Shown: positions 17,004-26,318 of the stretch, piece after piece
How positions within the stretch are numbered: the stretch's first letter is position 1
How the letters are laid out: every line of letters begins with the position of its first letter
Source: CAVPWP01 sp050789285
GTDB lineage: Bacteria; Pseudomonadota; Alphaproteobacteria; Rhodobacterales; Rhodobacteraceae
DNA length: 64,000 nucleotides
Assembly (NCBI RefSeq): GCF_050789285.1
Contig: NZ_JBOUVX010000004.1
Location: 310,001 to 374,000 of the forward strand
Direction: 5' to 3'
The notes under the pieces: generated by a model
The model's database searches: none
What the model saw: the letters and a program-made list of their open reading frames with translations, nothing else
Told to the model about the DNA's origin: nothing
Made by a program: the position numbers and the translations under genes

Positions 17004-17798
17004 CCGCGCAAGGCGGTCATCGACCAGCCGGTGCGGCATCCGCCAGAGATAGGACATCTCGATCAGGTGACGCGCCATCGGCCAGAACGGCCTGGCAAGG
17101 TGCAGCGGCAGCAGCGACATGCGCCGCAAAGTCACCGGCCGGCCCAGCGCCCGGGCCGTCGCCGCGCAAAGCTCGCGACCGGTCAGCGTGTGCCCCGGAA
17201 ACAGGATCTCGCAGACACCCGGAAGCGCGCCCCGGGAATTGGCCAGAACCACCGCCGCCGCGGCCAGATCCGGCAGATAGGCCCAGGCATGCGGGATGTC
17301 GGCATCGCCGGGATAGGCGAACCGTCCCCTGGCCGCGTCCTTCGCGATGACCCGATCGAACCAGTTGCCCGAGGGCTCGGTGTCGATGAAGTCGCCCGCT
17401 CGCAGCAGGATCACCGGCAGGCCGCTGTCGCGCAGGTGCCCCTCCATGGCGATCCGGAGACGACCGAGCGGGTTCGTGGCGCGGTGCGGGGTCTGGGGCG
17501 TCAGCACCTCGGGCGAACCGTCGCCATAGACATAGACGTTCGCCGGCTGAAGGATCGTCGCCCCACAGGCGCGCCCCGCCTCGATCAGCCGATCGGTCAG
17601 GACGGGCAACTGTGCCGCCCAGTCTGGATAGGGCGGGTTCCAGCCGTTCACGATCAGATCCGCCCCCATCGCCGCATCGGGCAACCTGTCCCGTTGCCTG
17701 TCGAAGCGGCGCACGGTCCACCCAGCTGCCTCGAGCGCAAGCGCCACATGGCTGGCAAACCGCCCGTGGGGCCCAAGGACAAGCGCCGTGCCAGACAT
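16902..17798 (-). CDS. NAD-dependent epimerase/dehydratase-like protein
   Basis: A 298-residue Rossmann-fold protein of the extended SDR type. The cofactor loop near residue 6 is VLGPHGRFASHVALAL, a variant of GxxGxxG. NPPYPDW and ANVYVYGDGS fit the extended SDR core, but a standard YxxxK pair is not obvious, so catalysis is uncertain. The open frame runs up to 18047; ATG 17798 is chosen because GGAGG lies about ten bases upstream and the Rossmann strand starts at residue 4. It lies between two plus-strand genes, diverging from leuB and converging on the EEP gene with a 102-base overlap. Confidence 0.85.
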   Translation of the reverse strand: MSGTALVLGPHGRFASHVALALEAAGWTVRRFDRQRDRLPDAAMGADLIVNGWNPPYPDWAAQLPVLTDRLIEAGRACGATILQPANVYVYGDGSPEVLTPQTPHRATNPLGRLRIAMEGHLRDSGLPVILLRAGDFIDTEPSGNWFDRVIAKDAARGRFAYPGDADIPHAWAYLPDLAAAAVVLANSRGALPGVCEILFPGHTLTGRELCAATARALGRPVTLRRMSLLPLHLARPFWPMARHLIEMSYLWRMPHRLVDDRLARLAPDLVQTPIDIAVARALGQKVDPDQPVTQPAV

Positions 17799-17931
17799 GG
17801 CTGAAGCCTCCGTTAAGGGGTGACGTGCGCCGATCCTACCCCGGGAGGCGCCTCGCGCAAAGCCCGCCGCCTTGCACAATCGCGCGCCGCAAGCTACGCC
17901 GCGCAGCGACACCGACCAAGGAGCATGCCAG

Positions 17932-19038
17932 ATGTCCAACCCCTCTCTCCTGATCCTGCCCGGCGACGGAATCGGCCCCGAGGTCATGGCCGAGGTGCGC
18001 AAGGTGATCGGCTGGTTCGCCGACCACCGCGGGCTTGCCTTCGACATCTCCGAGGATCTGGTGGGCGGCGCCGCCTACGACGTGCATGGTGTGCCGCTGT
18101 CGGACGCCACGATGGCGAAGGCGCAAGAGGTCGACGCGGTGCTTCTGGGTGCCGTCGGTGGGCCGAAGTATGATAATCTGGACTTCTCGGTGAAGCCCGA
18201 GCGCGGCCTTCTGCGGCTGCGCAAGGAGATGGACCTTTACGCCAACCTGCGCCCGGCCCAGTGCTTCGACGCGTTGGCCGATTTCTCGTCGCTCAAGCGC
18301 GACGTGGTCGCAGGCCTCGACATCATGATCATCCGCGAACTGACCTCGGGCGTCTATTTCGGCGAACCGCGCGGGATCGTGAAGGAAGGCAACGAACGGG
18401 TGGGCATCAACACCCAGCGCTATACCGAATCCGAGATCGCGCGCGTGGCGCGCTCGGCCTTCGAACTGGCGCGCAAGCGCAACAACAAGGTCTGCTCGAT
18501 GGAGAAGGCCAACGTGATGGAATCGGGCGTCCTGTGGCGGCAGGTCGTGCAAGAGGTGCATGACGCTGAATACCCCGATGTCGAACTCTCGCACATGTAT
18601 GCCGACGCAGGCGCGATGCAGCTGACCCGCTGGCCCAAGCAGTTCGACGTCATCGTGACCGACAACCTGTTCGGCGACCTTCTGTCGGATCTTGCCGCGA
18701 TGCTCACCGGATCGCTTGGAATGCTGCCCTCGGCCTCGCTTGGCGCGCCTATGGCGAACGGTCGCCCCAAGGCGCTGTACGAACCCGTGCACGGCTCGGC
18801 GCCGGACATCGCCGGACAGGGCAAGGCCAACCCGATCGCCTGCATCCTGAGCTTCGCGATGGCGCTGCGCTATTCCTTCGACCAGGGGGCCGAGGCAGAC
18901 CGTCTTGAACAGGCGGTCGAGACGGTCCTGGCCGATGGCCTGCGCACCGCCGACCTGATGGGCCCCGATGGCGGCACGCCCGTTTCGACGGCGGCCATGG
19001 GCGACGCGATCGTCGGGGCCCTGTCAGCCAGCCTCTGA
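17932..19038 (+). CDS. leuB: 3-isopropylmalate dehydrogenase
   Basis: NAD-dependent oxidative decarboxylase acting on 3-isopropylmalate, third step of leucine synthesis. 368 residues from ATG 17932, chosen for its AAGGAG site (17918-17923) and the family-typical start before LLILPGDGIGPEV. Other signatures are LLGAVGGPKYDN, the substrate-binding arginines in LRLRKEMDLYANLRP, the YTESEIARVAR region and DNLFGDLLSDLAAMLTGSLGMLPSA. The 3' end overlaps the converging Na/Pi cotransporter gene by 15 bases. Confidence 0.97.
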   Translation: MSNPSLLILPGDGIGPEVMAEVRKVIGWFADHRGLAFDISEDLVGGAAYDVHGVPLSDATMAKAQEVDAVLLGAVGGPKYDNLDFSVKPERGLLRLRKEMDLYANLRPAQCFDALADFSSLKRDVVAGLDIMIIRELTSGVYFGEPRGIVKEGNERVGINTQRYTESEIARVARSAFELARKRNNKVCSMEKANVMESGVLWRQVVQEVHDAEYPDVELSHMYADAGAMQLTRWPKQFDVIVTDNLFGDLLSDLAAMLTGSLGMLPSASLGAPMANGRPKALYEPVHGSAPDIAGQGKANPIACILSFAMALRYSFDQGAEADRLEQAVETVLADGLRTADLMGPDGGTPVSTAAMGDAIVGALSASL

Positions 19039-20628
19039 CCCCTCGGTCCCGGCCGGCCCGTTCAGGGCGCGCAGGCGGTGCCAGAGAATGCGTTCGGCGT
19101 GTTCCGTCACCCGCTCGAGCCAGCGTATGGCATCCGTGCGGCGGTAGATCTCGGCCACGCCAAGCTTCGCCGGCTGCGACGCGGACAACGTCGCGCGCCG
19201 GTGCCGGTCCGCTCGGCGCGCGATCAGCGCCGAAAGGCGGACAAGCCGCGCCGCGCCTTTGGCGATATCCTCGCGCCCCGTGACGGCGCGGTCCAGCGCG
19301 GCGGCCAGGGCCGCGGCGGGCCGGCGCAGCAGGGCGTCCTCGGCAATCGCATCCAGAACGGACCGCTTTTGCGCCCGCCGCGCCAGCCGGGCGATGTGAT
19401 CGACCTGGTGCAACACATCGCCGGCGCGGGCCAGGATCACGGCCTGGTCCTCGGGGATGCGCAAGCGGTCGAGAAAGCCGGTCAGTTCGTCAAGCCCGGG
19501 GTCCACCCGATCGGGCAGCGCGGAGAGCCCGCGCAGATCCGACCGGGGGCCAAGCGCCGCCGCCAGCGCGGCGAAGACCTCGGTCGCAAGCGCCGTGGCG
19601 GCGGCCTGCGCTGCATCCAGCGCGACAGCGGGCTCGGACAGCAAGGCCGGGTCAAGCTCGGGCCCGCGGCCGGCGACGGGGGGCCGTCCCGGGACAAGGC
19701 GTTCGACGGCCCGCGCGAAGGCGCCCGTGAACGGCAGGAACAGCGCGGTGCCCATCACGTTGAACCCGGTATGGAAAAGCACCAGCGCCGTCTGCGCCTC
19801 GCCCGCGCCGGCGAGGCGCGCTACAAGCGGCACGGCCATCCCAAGCAGGGCAAAGGCGACGATCGCCGTTCCAAGGTTGAACAGAAGGTTCGAAACCGCC
19901 GTCCGCTGCATGCCGCGCGACCCGCCCAGACTGGCCAGAAGCGCGGTGATCGTCGTTCCGACGTTCAGGCCGATGACCATTGCCGCGCCCTGCGCCAGCG
20001 TGATCGAGCCGGCGCCCAGAAGAACGAGTGCCATCGCCACACCGGCGGACGAGCTTTGCGTGACCGCCGCCAGCGCAAATCCGATCCCCACCAAGGCCAA
20101 CCGTCCGCCCCAGCCGTCGCCGGGAAGATCCGTGGGCGTGACCAGCCCCTCGGCCCCTTCCAGACCCGCCTGCATCATGTCGAGCCCGATGAACAGAAGG
20201 CAGAGCCCGCCCAACCCCCGCCCAAGGCGCGACCATGTCCCCCGCCCGAACAGCGCCAGCAGGCTTGCCACGAAGGCCCCGGGCAGCGCGATCTGGCCAA
20301 GTTCAAGCTTCAGGCCAAGGAACGTCACCATCCAGCCGGTCACCGTCGTTCCGATATTGGCGCCGAACAGCACGCCAAGCGCTTGCGGAAAGGCGATGAG
20401 GCCCGCACCCACGAACCCCACGGTCATCACCGACACCGCGCTTGACGATTGCACGAGCGCCGTTGCGACCGTCCCGGTCAGCACCCCGCGCAGCGGCGTG
20501 GTGGTGAAGCGCGACAAAAGCCCGCGCAGCCGGTGGCCCGCCGCCTCGCGCAGCGCGTCAGTCATCGTCTTCATGCCCAGAAGGAACAATCCGACGCCGC
20601 CAAGAAGGACCAGGATGCCCTGAGTCAC
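19024..20628 (-). CDS. Na/Pi cotransporter family protein (NptA-like) with PhoU-like tail
   Basis: Inner-membrane sodium-phosphate symporter-like protein of 534 residues. Two inverted repeats each carry the hallmark QSSSA (ATALVQSSSAVSVM near residue 60, ALAAVTQSSSAGVAM near residue 180), with GANIGTT and GLNVGTT as matching repeat ends. About eight to nine membrane segments fill residues 1-320. Residues 340-520 are helical and PhoU-like. The frame is open far upstream to 21774, but that stretch is antisense to the DMT gene and has no membrane character. GTG 20628, preceded by GTAAGGACG, starts the first hydrophobic segment (ILVLLGGVGLFLLGMK). It diverges from the DMT gene and converges on leuB. 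Confidence 0.9.
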   Translation of the reverse strand: MTQGILVLLGGVGLFLLGMKTMTDALREAAGHRLRGLLSRFTTTPLRGVLTGTVATALVQSSSAVSVMTVGFVGAGLIAFPQALGVLFGANIGTTVTGWMVTFLGLKLELGQIALPGAFVASLLALFGRGTWSRLGRGLGGLCLLFIGLDMMQAGLEGAEGLVTPTDLPGDGWGGRLALVGIGFALAAVTQSSSAGVAMALVLLGAGSITLAQGAAMVIGLNVGTTITALLASLGGSRGMQRTAVSNLLFNLGTAIVAFALLGMAVPLVARLAGAGEAQTALVLFHTGFNVMGTALFLPFTGAFARAVERLVPGRPPVAGRGPELDPALLSEPAVALDAAQAAATALATEVFAALAAALGPRSDLRGLSALPDRVDPGLDELTGFLDRLRIPEDQAVILARAGDVLHQVDHIARLARRAQKRSVLDAIAEDALLRRPAAALAAALDRAVTGREDIAKGAARLVRLSALIARRADRHRRATLSASQPAKLGVAEIYRRTDAIRWLERVTEHAERILWHRLRALNGPAGTEGSEAG

Positions 20629-20787
20629 CGTCCTTACCCCTTTGCCGCGCCTGAAAGATGAGCATCTTGTCGCGCCCGCCACAACAGCCGGTTCAGGGTG
20701 GATGGGGAAATTGCACCTGCCGCAGAATTCGCTAGGGTGGCTGCACGCTCGGCCGATTGCGCCTCCCGAACCGAACGGATCCCTGAG

Positions 20788-21750
20788 ATGCTGCAGAACA
20801 GCCCCAACCTGCGCGGCGCGCTGTTGTCGCTTCTGGCCTTCGGGATCTTCGCGACCCACGACGTGATCATCAAGGTCCTCGGCGGCAGCTACAGCGTTTT
20901 CCAGATCGTCTTCTTCAGCGTCCTTCTGTCCTTTCCGCTGGTGATGCTGATGCTGATGCGCGACACCGCGCGGGCGACGCTGATCCCGGTGCATCCGTGG
21001 TGGACGGCGGCGCGGACACTGGCCGCGATCATCACCGGCAGCACCGCGTTCTACGCCTTTTCGGTCCTGCCCCTGACCCAGACCTATGCGATCCTCTTCG
21101 CCACGCCGCTTCTCATCACGGTGCTTTCGATCCCGATCCTGGGCGAACGGGTCCGCTGGCACCGCTGGGCGGCGGTCATCGTGGGCCTTGTCGGCGTGCT
21201 GGTCGTGCTGCGTCCGGGGGGCGAAGCGCTGACCCTGGGCCACCTCGCCGCCATGACGGCGGCGGTGTGCGGGGCGCTGGCCTCGGTCATCGTGCGCAAG
21301 ATCGGCCGGGACGAGCGTAGCGCGGTGCTTCTCCTGTACCCGATGATGGCCAATTTCGTGATCATGGGCGCGATCCTGCCCTTCGTCTACAAGCCGCTCC
21401 CGATCGAGCATTTCGGGCTTCTCGGCGTCATCGCCGTCTTCGCCTTTGCCGGCGGGCTTCTGGTTATCGCCGCCTACAAGGCCGGCGACGCGGCGGTGGT
21501 GGCGCCGATGCAGTATTCCCAGATCGTCTGGGCGACGGTCTATGGGATGCTCTTCTTCGACGAATTTCCCGACCTTGCCACGATCGTCGGCGCGGGCATC
21601 GTCATCCTGAGCGGACTTTACATCGTGCTGCGCGAAAGCATCGCCGGGGTCTCGGCCACGCGGCCCATGACCAGCACCCGCCTGCGCCCGGAAACCGGGA
21701 CCTCGCCCCGTTCGAGCTTCGAGAATTCGGTTCAGACGCCGGGTGAATGA
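20788..21750 (+). CDS. DMT family transporter (two EamA domains)
   Basis: A 320-residue drug/metabolite transporter superfamily protein with ten predicted membrane helices arranged as two EamA repeats (about residues 8-140 and 152-285). Helix features include STAFYAFSVLPLTQTYAILFATPLL in the first repeat and AGDAAVVAPMQYSQIVWA in the second. ATG 20788 is chosen because the first helix begins within ten residues and the preceding 30 codons are not hydrophobic. The substrate is not predictable. The C-terminal tail (about 30 residues, Thr/Arg/Pro-rich) is probably cytoplasmic. tRNA-Pro follows. Confidence 0.88.
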   Translation: MLQNSPNLRGALLSLLAFGIFATHDVIIKVLGGSYSVFQIVFFSVLLSFPLVMLMLMRDTARATLIPVHPWWTAARTLAAIITGSTAFYAFSVLPLTQTYAILFATPLLITVLSIPILGERVRWHRWAAVIVGLVGVLVVLRPGGEALTLGHLAAMTAAVCGALASVIVRKIGRDERSAVLLLYPMMANFVIMGAILPFVYKPLPIEHFGLLGVIAVFAFAGGLLVIAAYKAGDAAVVAPMQYSQIVWATVYGMLFFDEFPDLATIVGAGIVILSGLYIVLRESIAGVSATRPMTSTRLRPETGTSPRSSFENSVQTPGE

Positions 21751-21796
21751 CCCCCTTGCAAATGCGCGCGGCAAGCGCTACGCCCCGCGCCACGGT

Positions 21797-21873
21797 CGGA
21801 GTGTAGCTCAGCCTGGTAGAGCACTGTCTTCGGGAGGCAGGGGTCGGAGGTTCGAATCCTCTCACTCCGACCA
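21797..21873 (+). tRNA. tRNA-Pro (anticodon CGG)
   Basis: Complete 77-base tRNA including an encoded CCA. The acceptor stem is CGGAGTG/CACTCCG, the anticodon arm is CTGTC-TTCGGGA-GGCAG giving anticodon CGG, and the T arm contains GTTCGAATC. It reads Pro CCG codons, which are frequent in this GC-rich sequence. No integrase or duplicated 3' end is nearby. Confidence 0.97.
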
Positions 21874-21977
21874 TGACATCACGATATCGGCAAGGCAGTT
21901 CCCAGGCTCGGGGTCCGCATGGGGCCTGATCTCAGGACTGTGGCGGCGACTGCCCACGCAGCACACGTCCCAGGCCT

Positions 21978-22856
21978 TCAATCCGGCTGTGTAGCGCGCC
22001 CCACCTTCACCTGAACACGGAAATCCGCAAGCGCGTCGGCAGGGCCCACGAAGCTGCCCGCGACCGGTACGACCTGATGCACGTCCCGCGCCACGGCTAC
22101 CGGGATCAGGTTCTGCGACCCGACCGCCCGGTTCGTGGGATCGAACGCGATCCAGCCCGCGCCCGGCAGAAACACCTCGGCCCAGGCATGGGTCGAACCA
22201 TCCCCGGCCGAGCCGGTCAGAACCGCGTGAGGGTCGTGCAGATAGCCCGAAACGATCCGGGCGCCCAGACCAAGAATCCGCACGGACTCGACCAGCAGAA
22301 GGGCAAGATCCCGGCAGGCCCCCCGGCCAAGTCGCAGTGTCTCATGCGGCATCTGCGTGCCTTCGGACTCGCGGCTTTCATAGGCGATCCGCGCGGCTAT
22401 CCCTTCGTTGAGGTCCTTCAGAAGCGCGAGCGTGTCGGTGGGCCGGCTGCGCACGAACCCCGCGACCCAGCTTCCCAGGCGCCCCTGCGGATCCTCGTAT
22501 TGCGGACGGGTTAGAATGCCCAGGTCCGCCCAGTCGTCCGCTGGATAGATGAAGGGATACGCGGCGGCCGAGGCCGCGATCTGGAAGACGGGCCAGTCGG
22601 GAGAGAAAACCTCGAGCGTGGCGCGGCTTTCGATGACCAGGTGAACGGTGGGTGCATCGAACGACGCCGTGGCCACCGAATTGCCGGCAACGTCCTGCGC
22701 CCAGGTCAGCGTCGCCTGGGGTTTCACCACGACCGAATGCGCCAGAAGACGAAGGTCGTGCGTCTCGCGGGGGCGCAGCATCAGTCTGTGCGGGAAAAGC
22801 ATCACCGGCTGACGGTACCGGTAGGTCGTCGTGTGAAGAATGCTCAGTCGTGTCAC
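21978..22856 (-). CDS. Transglutaminase-like cysteine peptidase family protein
   Basis: A 292-residue protein with an N-terminal bacterial transglutaminase-associated beta domain (residues 1-85, ILHTTTYRYRQPV) and a transglutaminase-like core. The catalytic triad candidates are Cys in GRGACRDLALLLVE, His in GSTHAWAEVF and Asp in GWIAFDPTNR. No signal peptide is seen, so it is probably cytoplasmic; related proteins are often linked to peptidoglycan or peptide processing, but the substrate is unknown. The frame is open to GTG 22919; GTG 22856 is preferred because AGGGGGG lies about nine bases upstream and the domain begins at the next residues. Confidence 0.88.
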   Translation of the reverse strand: MTRLSILHTTTYRYRQPVMLFPHRLMLRPRETHDLRLLAHSVVVKPQATLTWAQDVAGNSVATASFDAPTVHLVIESRATLEVFSPDWPVFQIAASAAAYPFIYPADDWADLGILTRPQYEDPQGRLGSWVAGFVRSRPTDTLALLKDLNEGIAARIAYESRESEGTQMPHETLRLGRGACRDLALLLVESVRILGLGARIVSGYLHDPHAVLTGSAGDGSTHAWAEVFLPGAGWIAFDPTNRAVGSQNLIPVAVARDVHQVVPVAGSFVGPADALADFRVQVKVGRATQPD

Positions 22857-23025
22857 GGGACTGCCCCCCTCGGGCGCGGCCTGCTCAGGATCCGTCAGAA
22901 CCGGCACCATCCCGGCCACGCCGCTGCGAACGTGGTCGGGCCTGGTCGAGAGCGTCCCACGCCCAGGTGGCAGGGGCTCCGCATCCGGTCATCGAAAGCC
23001 TACGATCCCCCAAGATGTGGGCATC

Positions 23026-23730
23026 TCAAACACTGACACCAAACAGCCAGCCCACTCCGGCCGTGACGGCCATTGCGAAAAGCCCCCACGTCACCACACG
23101 AACAGTCGCCCGAAGGACCGGTGCGGCCCCGGCCTTCGCCCCCAGCGCGCCAAGGGCCGCCAGGGCGATCAGGGTGACTGCAAGGACAACCGGAATCACC
23201 GCACCTGTGGGCGCGGCGACCGCCGCCAGAAGAGGGACCGCCGCGGCCACACTGAACGTCAGGCCCGATGTGATGGCCGCCTGAAGCGGATTGGCCGCGT
23301 GCACCTCTGACAGGCCAAGCTCGTCTCTGACGTGTGCGCCAAGCGCGTCGTGGGCCGTCAGTTCCTTCGCAACCGACAGGGCTGTCTCGGCACTCAGTCC
23401 CTTTTCCCGGTAGATCGCAGCAAGTTCGGCAAGCTCGGCTTCCGGCAAGTCCCGCAGCGCCGCGGTCTCGCGTGCGATGTCGGCCCGCTCCGTATCGGAT
23501 TGCGACGAGACCGAGACATACTCGCCCGCGGCCATCGACATGGCACCGGCCGTGAGCCCCGCGATGCCAGCAATGATGACCGCGCTTGGCGTCGCGTCTG
23601 AGGCCGCGACCCCGACAATCAGCGACGAGACAGAGACGATGCCGTCATTCGCCCCGAGGACGGCGGCACGAAGCCAGCCGCTGCGTGTGATGTAATGTGG
23701 ATCCCCCGGATGAGCCGACGCAGTGGCCAT
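23026..23730 (-). CDS. VIT1/CCC1 family iron/manganese transporter
   Basis: A 234-residue inner-membrane protein of the vacuolar iron transporter family. The signature LRAAVLGANDGIVSVSSLIVG lies in the first helix, followed by AGAMSMAAGEYVSVSSQSD, the motif linking helix 2 to the metal-binding cytoplasmic segment. Residues 80-135 are soluble and acidic, and three more helices follow. ATG 23730 is preceded by AAGGAAGGA at good spacing; the frame upstream is not family-like. Probable role: export of Fe(II) or Mn(II). It stands alone between the transglutaminase and DUF4440 genes. Confidence 0.93.
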   Translation of the reverse strand: MATASAHPGDPHYITRSGWLRAAVLGANDGIVSVSSLIVGVAASDATPSAVIIAGIAGLTAGAMSMAAGEYVSVSSQSDTERADIARETAALRDLPEAELAELAAIYREKGLSAETALSVAKELTAHDALGAHVRDELGLSEVHAANPLQAAITSGLTFSVAAAVPLLAAVAAPTGAVIPVVLAVTLIALAALGALGAKAGAAPVLRATVRVVTWGLFAMAVTAGVGWLFGVSV

Positions 23731-23832
23731 GGGCAATTCCTTCCTTTCCGCCTCGATACTTCGGTGTCTGGCACCGCGACCGAAAGCGCAGGCTGTCGCG
23801 CAGCCGCGCAAAGACCATTGGGGCAGCTACAT

Positions 23833-24189
23833 TCATTCCTGGTCGGCCAAGGGGGTTTGCTGATGCGCGACCCGCAGCCATTCGCCATCGTCCTTCAGGT
23901 AGGTGGACGTGCAAAGGGCTTCGTAGATCGGTGTGTCACCACGCTCGGCCGAAACGCGGTAGGCCAGAACGGCAACGTCGCCTTCCTGCCTGAAATAGCG
24001 CTCCGAGAACTCGACGGACCGCCATCGCTGCGCGACCAGACCTTCCCGCCAGACAGAGTCGCCCTGAAGAATGCCCGGCGGAAAGGGAAGAACAAAGATG
24101 GCGCCTTTCGCCGATCTGGCACGCGCGCTCTCGGCGCCCTCGGTCCAGAACCGTTCTTCCGTGTGCCAAATGTCATCCTGGTCAGCCAT
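23833..24189 (-). CDS. NTF2-fold DUF4440-type protein
   Basis: A 118-residue soluble protein with the cone-shaped NTF2-like pattern: an N-terminal helix (ERFWTEGAESARA), central strands and C-terminal strands containing VAVLAYRVSAERG, YEALCTSTYLKDDGEWLRVAHQQTPL. No catalytic assignment is possible. The gene is oriented away from the winged-helix regulator and shares with it a 449-base spacer. It is one of three NTF2-fold proteins within 5 kb. Confidence 0.82.
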   Translation of the reverse strand: MADQDDIWHTEERFWTEGAESARARSAKGAIFVLPFPPGILQGDSVWREGLVAQRWRSVEFSERYFRQEGDVAVLAYRVSAERGDTPIYEALCTSTYLKDDGEWLRVAHQQTPLADQE

Positions 24190-24638
24190 GTCTGATGTCC
24201 ATGATCGCGGAAGGGTTCGTCATCAAAGAGTTCGAACCCTATCCCGCCGGGTGAAGTCGCGCGTTGCTCTGGATCAAGTCTTGCACCATCCTCGCCTTCC
24301 CACGAGCGGGTCAAGTGCACATCAACAGCCACCGCACAGTTCTTGACCCCTGAAACCGGCCCGGCCTGACGGCGAGGTTTCCATCCCATCGGAGGGGCGC
24401 GGCGGACGTGGCGTTCTCCCGATCCTGGAAGGGTCGGTTCGCGGTGGGCGCGGCACCGCGCGGGTGTTCGGGCACGGCGCCGATCTTCTGCGGAACAGAG
24501 TGGGGCTGGATTGCCCAGCACCGATTTCCGCCGATCCGCCGGCGCTTTCACCTTTCCGGCGGCGCCCAAACAGGGGTCCCGGCCCCTGTTGGTTGTTCTT
24601 GTTACCGAAATCCGGGGGATTTCGTTACTATTCCACAG
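24190..24638. other. Divergent 449-base intergenic region
   Basis: Lies between the DUF4440 gene (minus) and the winged-helix/TPR regulator (plus) and should contain both promoters. I see a perfect inverted repeat just before the regulator (24606-24624) but no RNA gene or convincing coding frame. Open frames crossing it on both strands lack family similarity. Confidence 0.6.
24606..24624. promoter_or_regulatory. Inverted repeat upstream of the winged-helix regulator
   Basis: CGAAATCC-GGG-GGATTTCG, a perfect 8-bp inverted repeat ending 14 bases before the regulator's ATG and flanked on both sides by GTTAC (24601-24605 and 24624-24628). Position and symmetry suit an autoregulatory operator or a hairpin that hides the ribosome-binding site; the GGGGGA inside it is the only purine-rich candidate site. 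Confidence 0.5.
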
Positions 24639-26189
24639 ATGGACAGCGTTTGGTTCGCCGACTTCACGTTGCAGCGAAGCACCCGCCGGCTGATCCGCGG
24701 GAGCGAGGACGTCGCGATTGGCGCGCGTGCCTTCGATCTTCTCGACATGCTGGTCGCCCGCCGCGACCGCGTGGTTGGACGCGACGAGATCATGAAGGCC
24801 GTCTGGCCCGGCACGGTCGTGGGCGAGAACAACCTCAACGTACAGGTCGCGAACCTGCGGCGGATATTGGGGCCCAACGCGATCGTGACCGTTCCCGGGC
24901 GCGGTCTGCGCTTTGCGCTCGACGTCACGTCCGAAGGGCCGTCCACCCTGCGCCTGCCGGACCGCCCCTCGGTCGTGGTGCTGCCGTTTTCGAACCTCGG
25001 AACCGACCCCGATCTGGTCTGGCTTGCCGAGGGATTCGTGGAGGACATCACCACCGAACTCTCGCGCTTTCGCGACCTCTTCGTGGTCGCGCGGAACTCG
25101 GCCCTGGTCTATGGGCAGACGCCCCGCGACGTGCGCGTCATCTCCCGCGAGCTTGGCGTGCGCTATGTCGTGGAGGGCAGCGTGCGAACCGCCGCCGATC
25201 GCGTCCGGGTGACGGCCCAGCTAATCGACGCATCCACAGGCGGCCATGTCTGGGCCGAGAACTTCGATCGCGACCTTGCCGGGCATTTCGAAACGCAGGC
25301 GCGCGTGGCCCGCGCCATCGTGACCTGCCTTGCCCCGCAGATCGACAGGGCGGAAGCCGAAAGGATCCGGACAGCCTCGCCCGTGGACCTGACGGCCCAT
25401 GGCCTGGCGCTTCGGGGCTGGTCGGTGATCTCGGCAGGCGACATGGGATATGATGTGGCACCGCGCGAACGGGCGGCCGATCTTGCACGGCAGGCGCTTG
25501 CGCTCGACCCGGAGTCGGGTCTTGCGTGGCGCGTGCTGGCCTGGGTCGCCTGGTGGAACGTCTATCACGCAACGACCCCGTCGGTTCCCGGAACGCTGGC
25601 CGAGGGGATCACGGCGGCCACTCGGGCAATTGCAGCCGATCCGACCGACCATCACGGGCGCCGGCTGCGCGCGCTTCTGCACTTCATGAACGATGATCCC
25701 GAGGCCGGTCTGGCCGAGCTTCGCCAGGCGCACGAGATGAACCCCAATTGCGCGGTCACACTGGCCTGGCTGGGGCTTTACGAGGGCTTTCACGGAGACG
25801 CCACCCGGGGCGTTCCCCTGGCCGAGGCCGCACTTCGCCGCAGTCCGCGCGATCCCTCGCGCGGCTCGCTCCTTGCGGCGCTGGGCTTCGCGCAATTCGC
25901 CGTGCGGAACTACGCCGCAGCGGCCGAGGCCGCAGACGCCGCGCTGGCCGAGGCGGCGGGAAGCGCGACGCCCCTGATCCTTGGCGCCATCGCCTGGGTG
26001 GGCGCAGGGCGCCTCGACCGTGCCGCGGACGCCTTCGCCCGGGTCGAAAGGATCGCGCCGTCGCTGGTCGAGGCACGGCTGGCGGGACGTTGGCTGACCA
26101 CGAACGCCGACTACCTTGCGCGGGCGCACACCTTCTTTCGTGTCGCCGCGGGACTGGCGCCGCCCGAGGCCGCCGATGCCCTGCGCTAG
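24639..26189 (+). CDS. Winged-helix (OmpR/CadC-type) regulator with TolB/FlgO-like and TPR regions
   Basis: A 516-residue protein. Residues 1-100 form an OmpR/PhoB-type winged helix (FDLLDMLVARRDRVVGRDEIMKAVWPG, NNLNVQVANLRRIL, VPGRGLRFA). Residues 105-240 match the domain often found in adenylate-cyclase-like regulators (SVVVLPFSNLGTDPD, FVEDITTELSRFRDLFVVARNS, YVVEGSVR). Residues 255-510 are helical TPR-like repeats. No phospho-acceptor receiver domain and no transmembrane segment are present, so the signal is probably sensed directly. Start ATG 24639 is chosen because the winged helix begins at residue 4. It is followed by the run of small enzymes at 26319-29677, which it may control; that link is inference from position. 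Confidence 0.88.
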   Translation: MDSVWFADFTLQRSTRRLIRGSEDVAIGARAFDLLDMLVARRDRVVGRDEIMKAVWPGTVVGENNLNVQVANLRRILGPNAIVTVPGRGLRFALDVTSEGPSTLRLPDRPSVVVLPFSNLGTDPDLVWLAEGFVEDITTELSRFRDLFVVARNSALVYGQTPRDVRVISRELGVRYVVEGSVRTAADRVRVTAQLIDASTGGHVWAENFDRDLAGHFETQARVARAIVTCLAPQIDRAEAERIRTASPVDLTAHGLALRGWSVISAGDMGYDVAPRERAADLARQALALDPESGLAWRVLAWVAWWNVYHATTPSVPGTLAEGITAATRAIAADPTDHHGRRLRALLHFMNDDPEAGLAELRQAHEMNPNCAVTLAWLGLYEGFHGDATRGVPLAEAALRRSPRDPSRGSLLAALGFAQFAVRNYAAAAEAADAALAEAAGSATPLILGAIAWVGAGRLDRAADAFARVERIAPSLVEARLAGRWLTTNADYLARAHTFFRVAAGLAPPEAADALR

Positions 26190-26318
26190 CAGGACCGGGG
26201 ACGTCGGGCTTTAGATCGTTTTAGCCAGTCTGGTAGACGCGGCGCCCACGGACCGACCAACATTCGGCTCGAGGCCACGGCACAGGATGCCATGGCCCGT
26301 CCTGAGGGAGGACCCATC

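Noticed and set aside
19024..21774. A 916-codon minus-strand frame
   Set aside because: Only the part from GTG 20628 encodes the Na/Pi cotransporter. The upstream 380 codons are antisense to the DMT transporter, are Arg/His/Asp-rich and have no family similarity.
21797..21977. tRNA-Pro as an integration site for a genomic island
   Set aside because: No integrase, no repeat of the tRNA 3' end and no composition change downstream.
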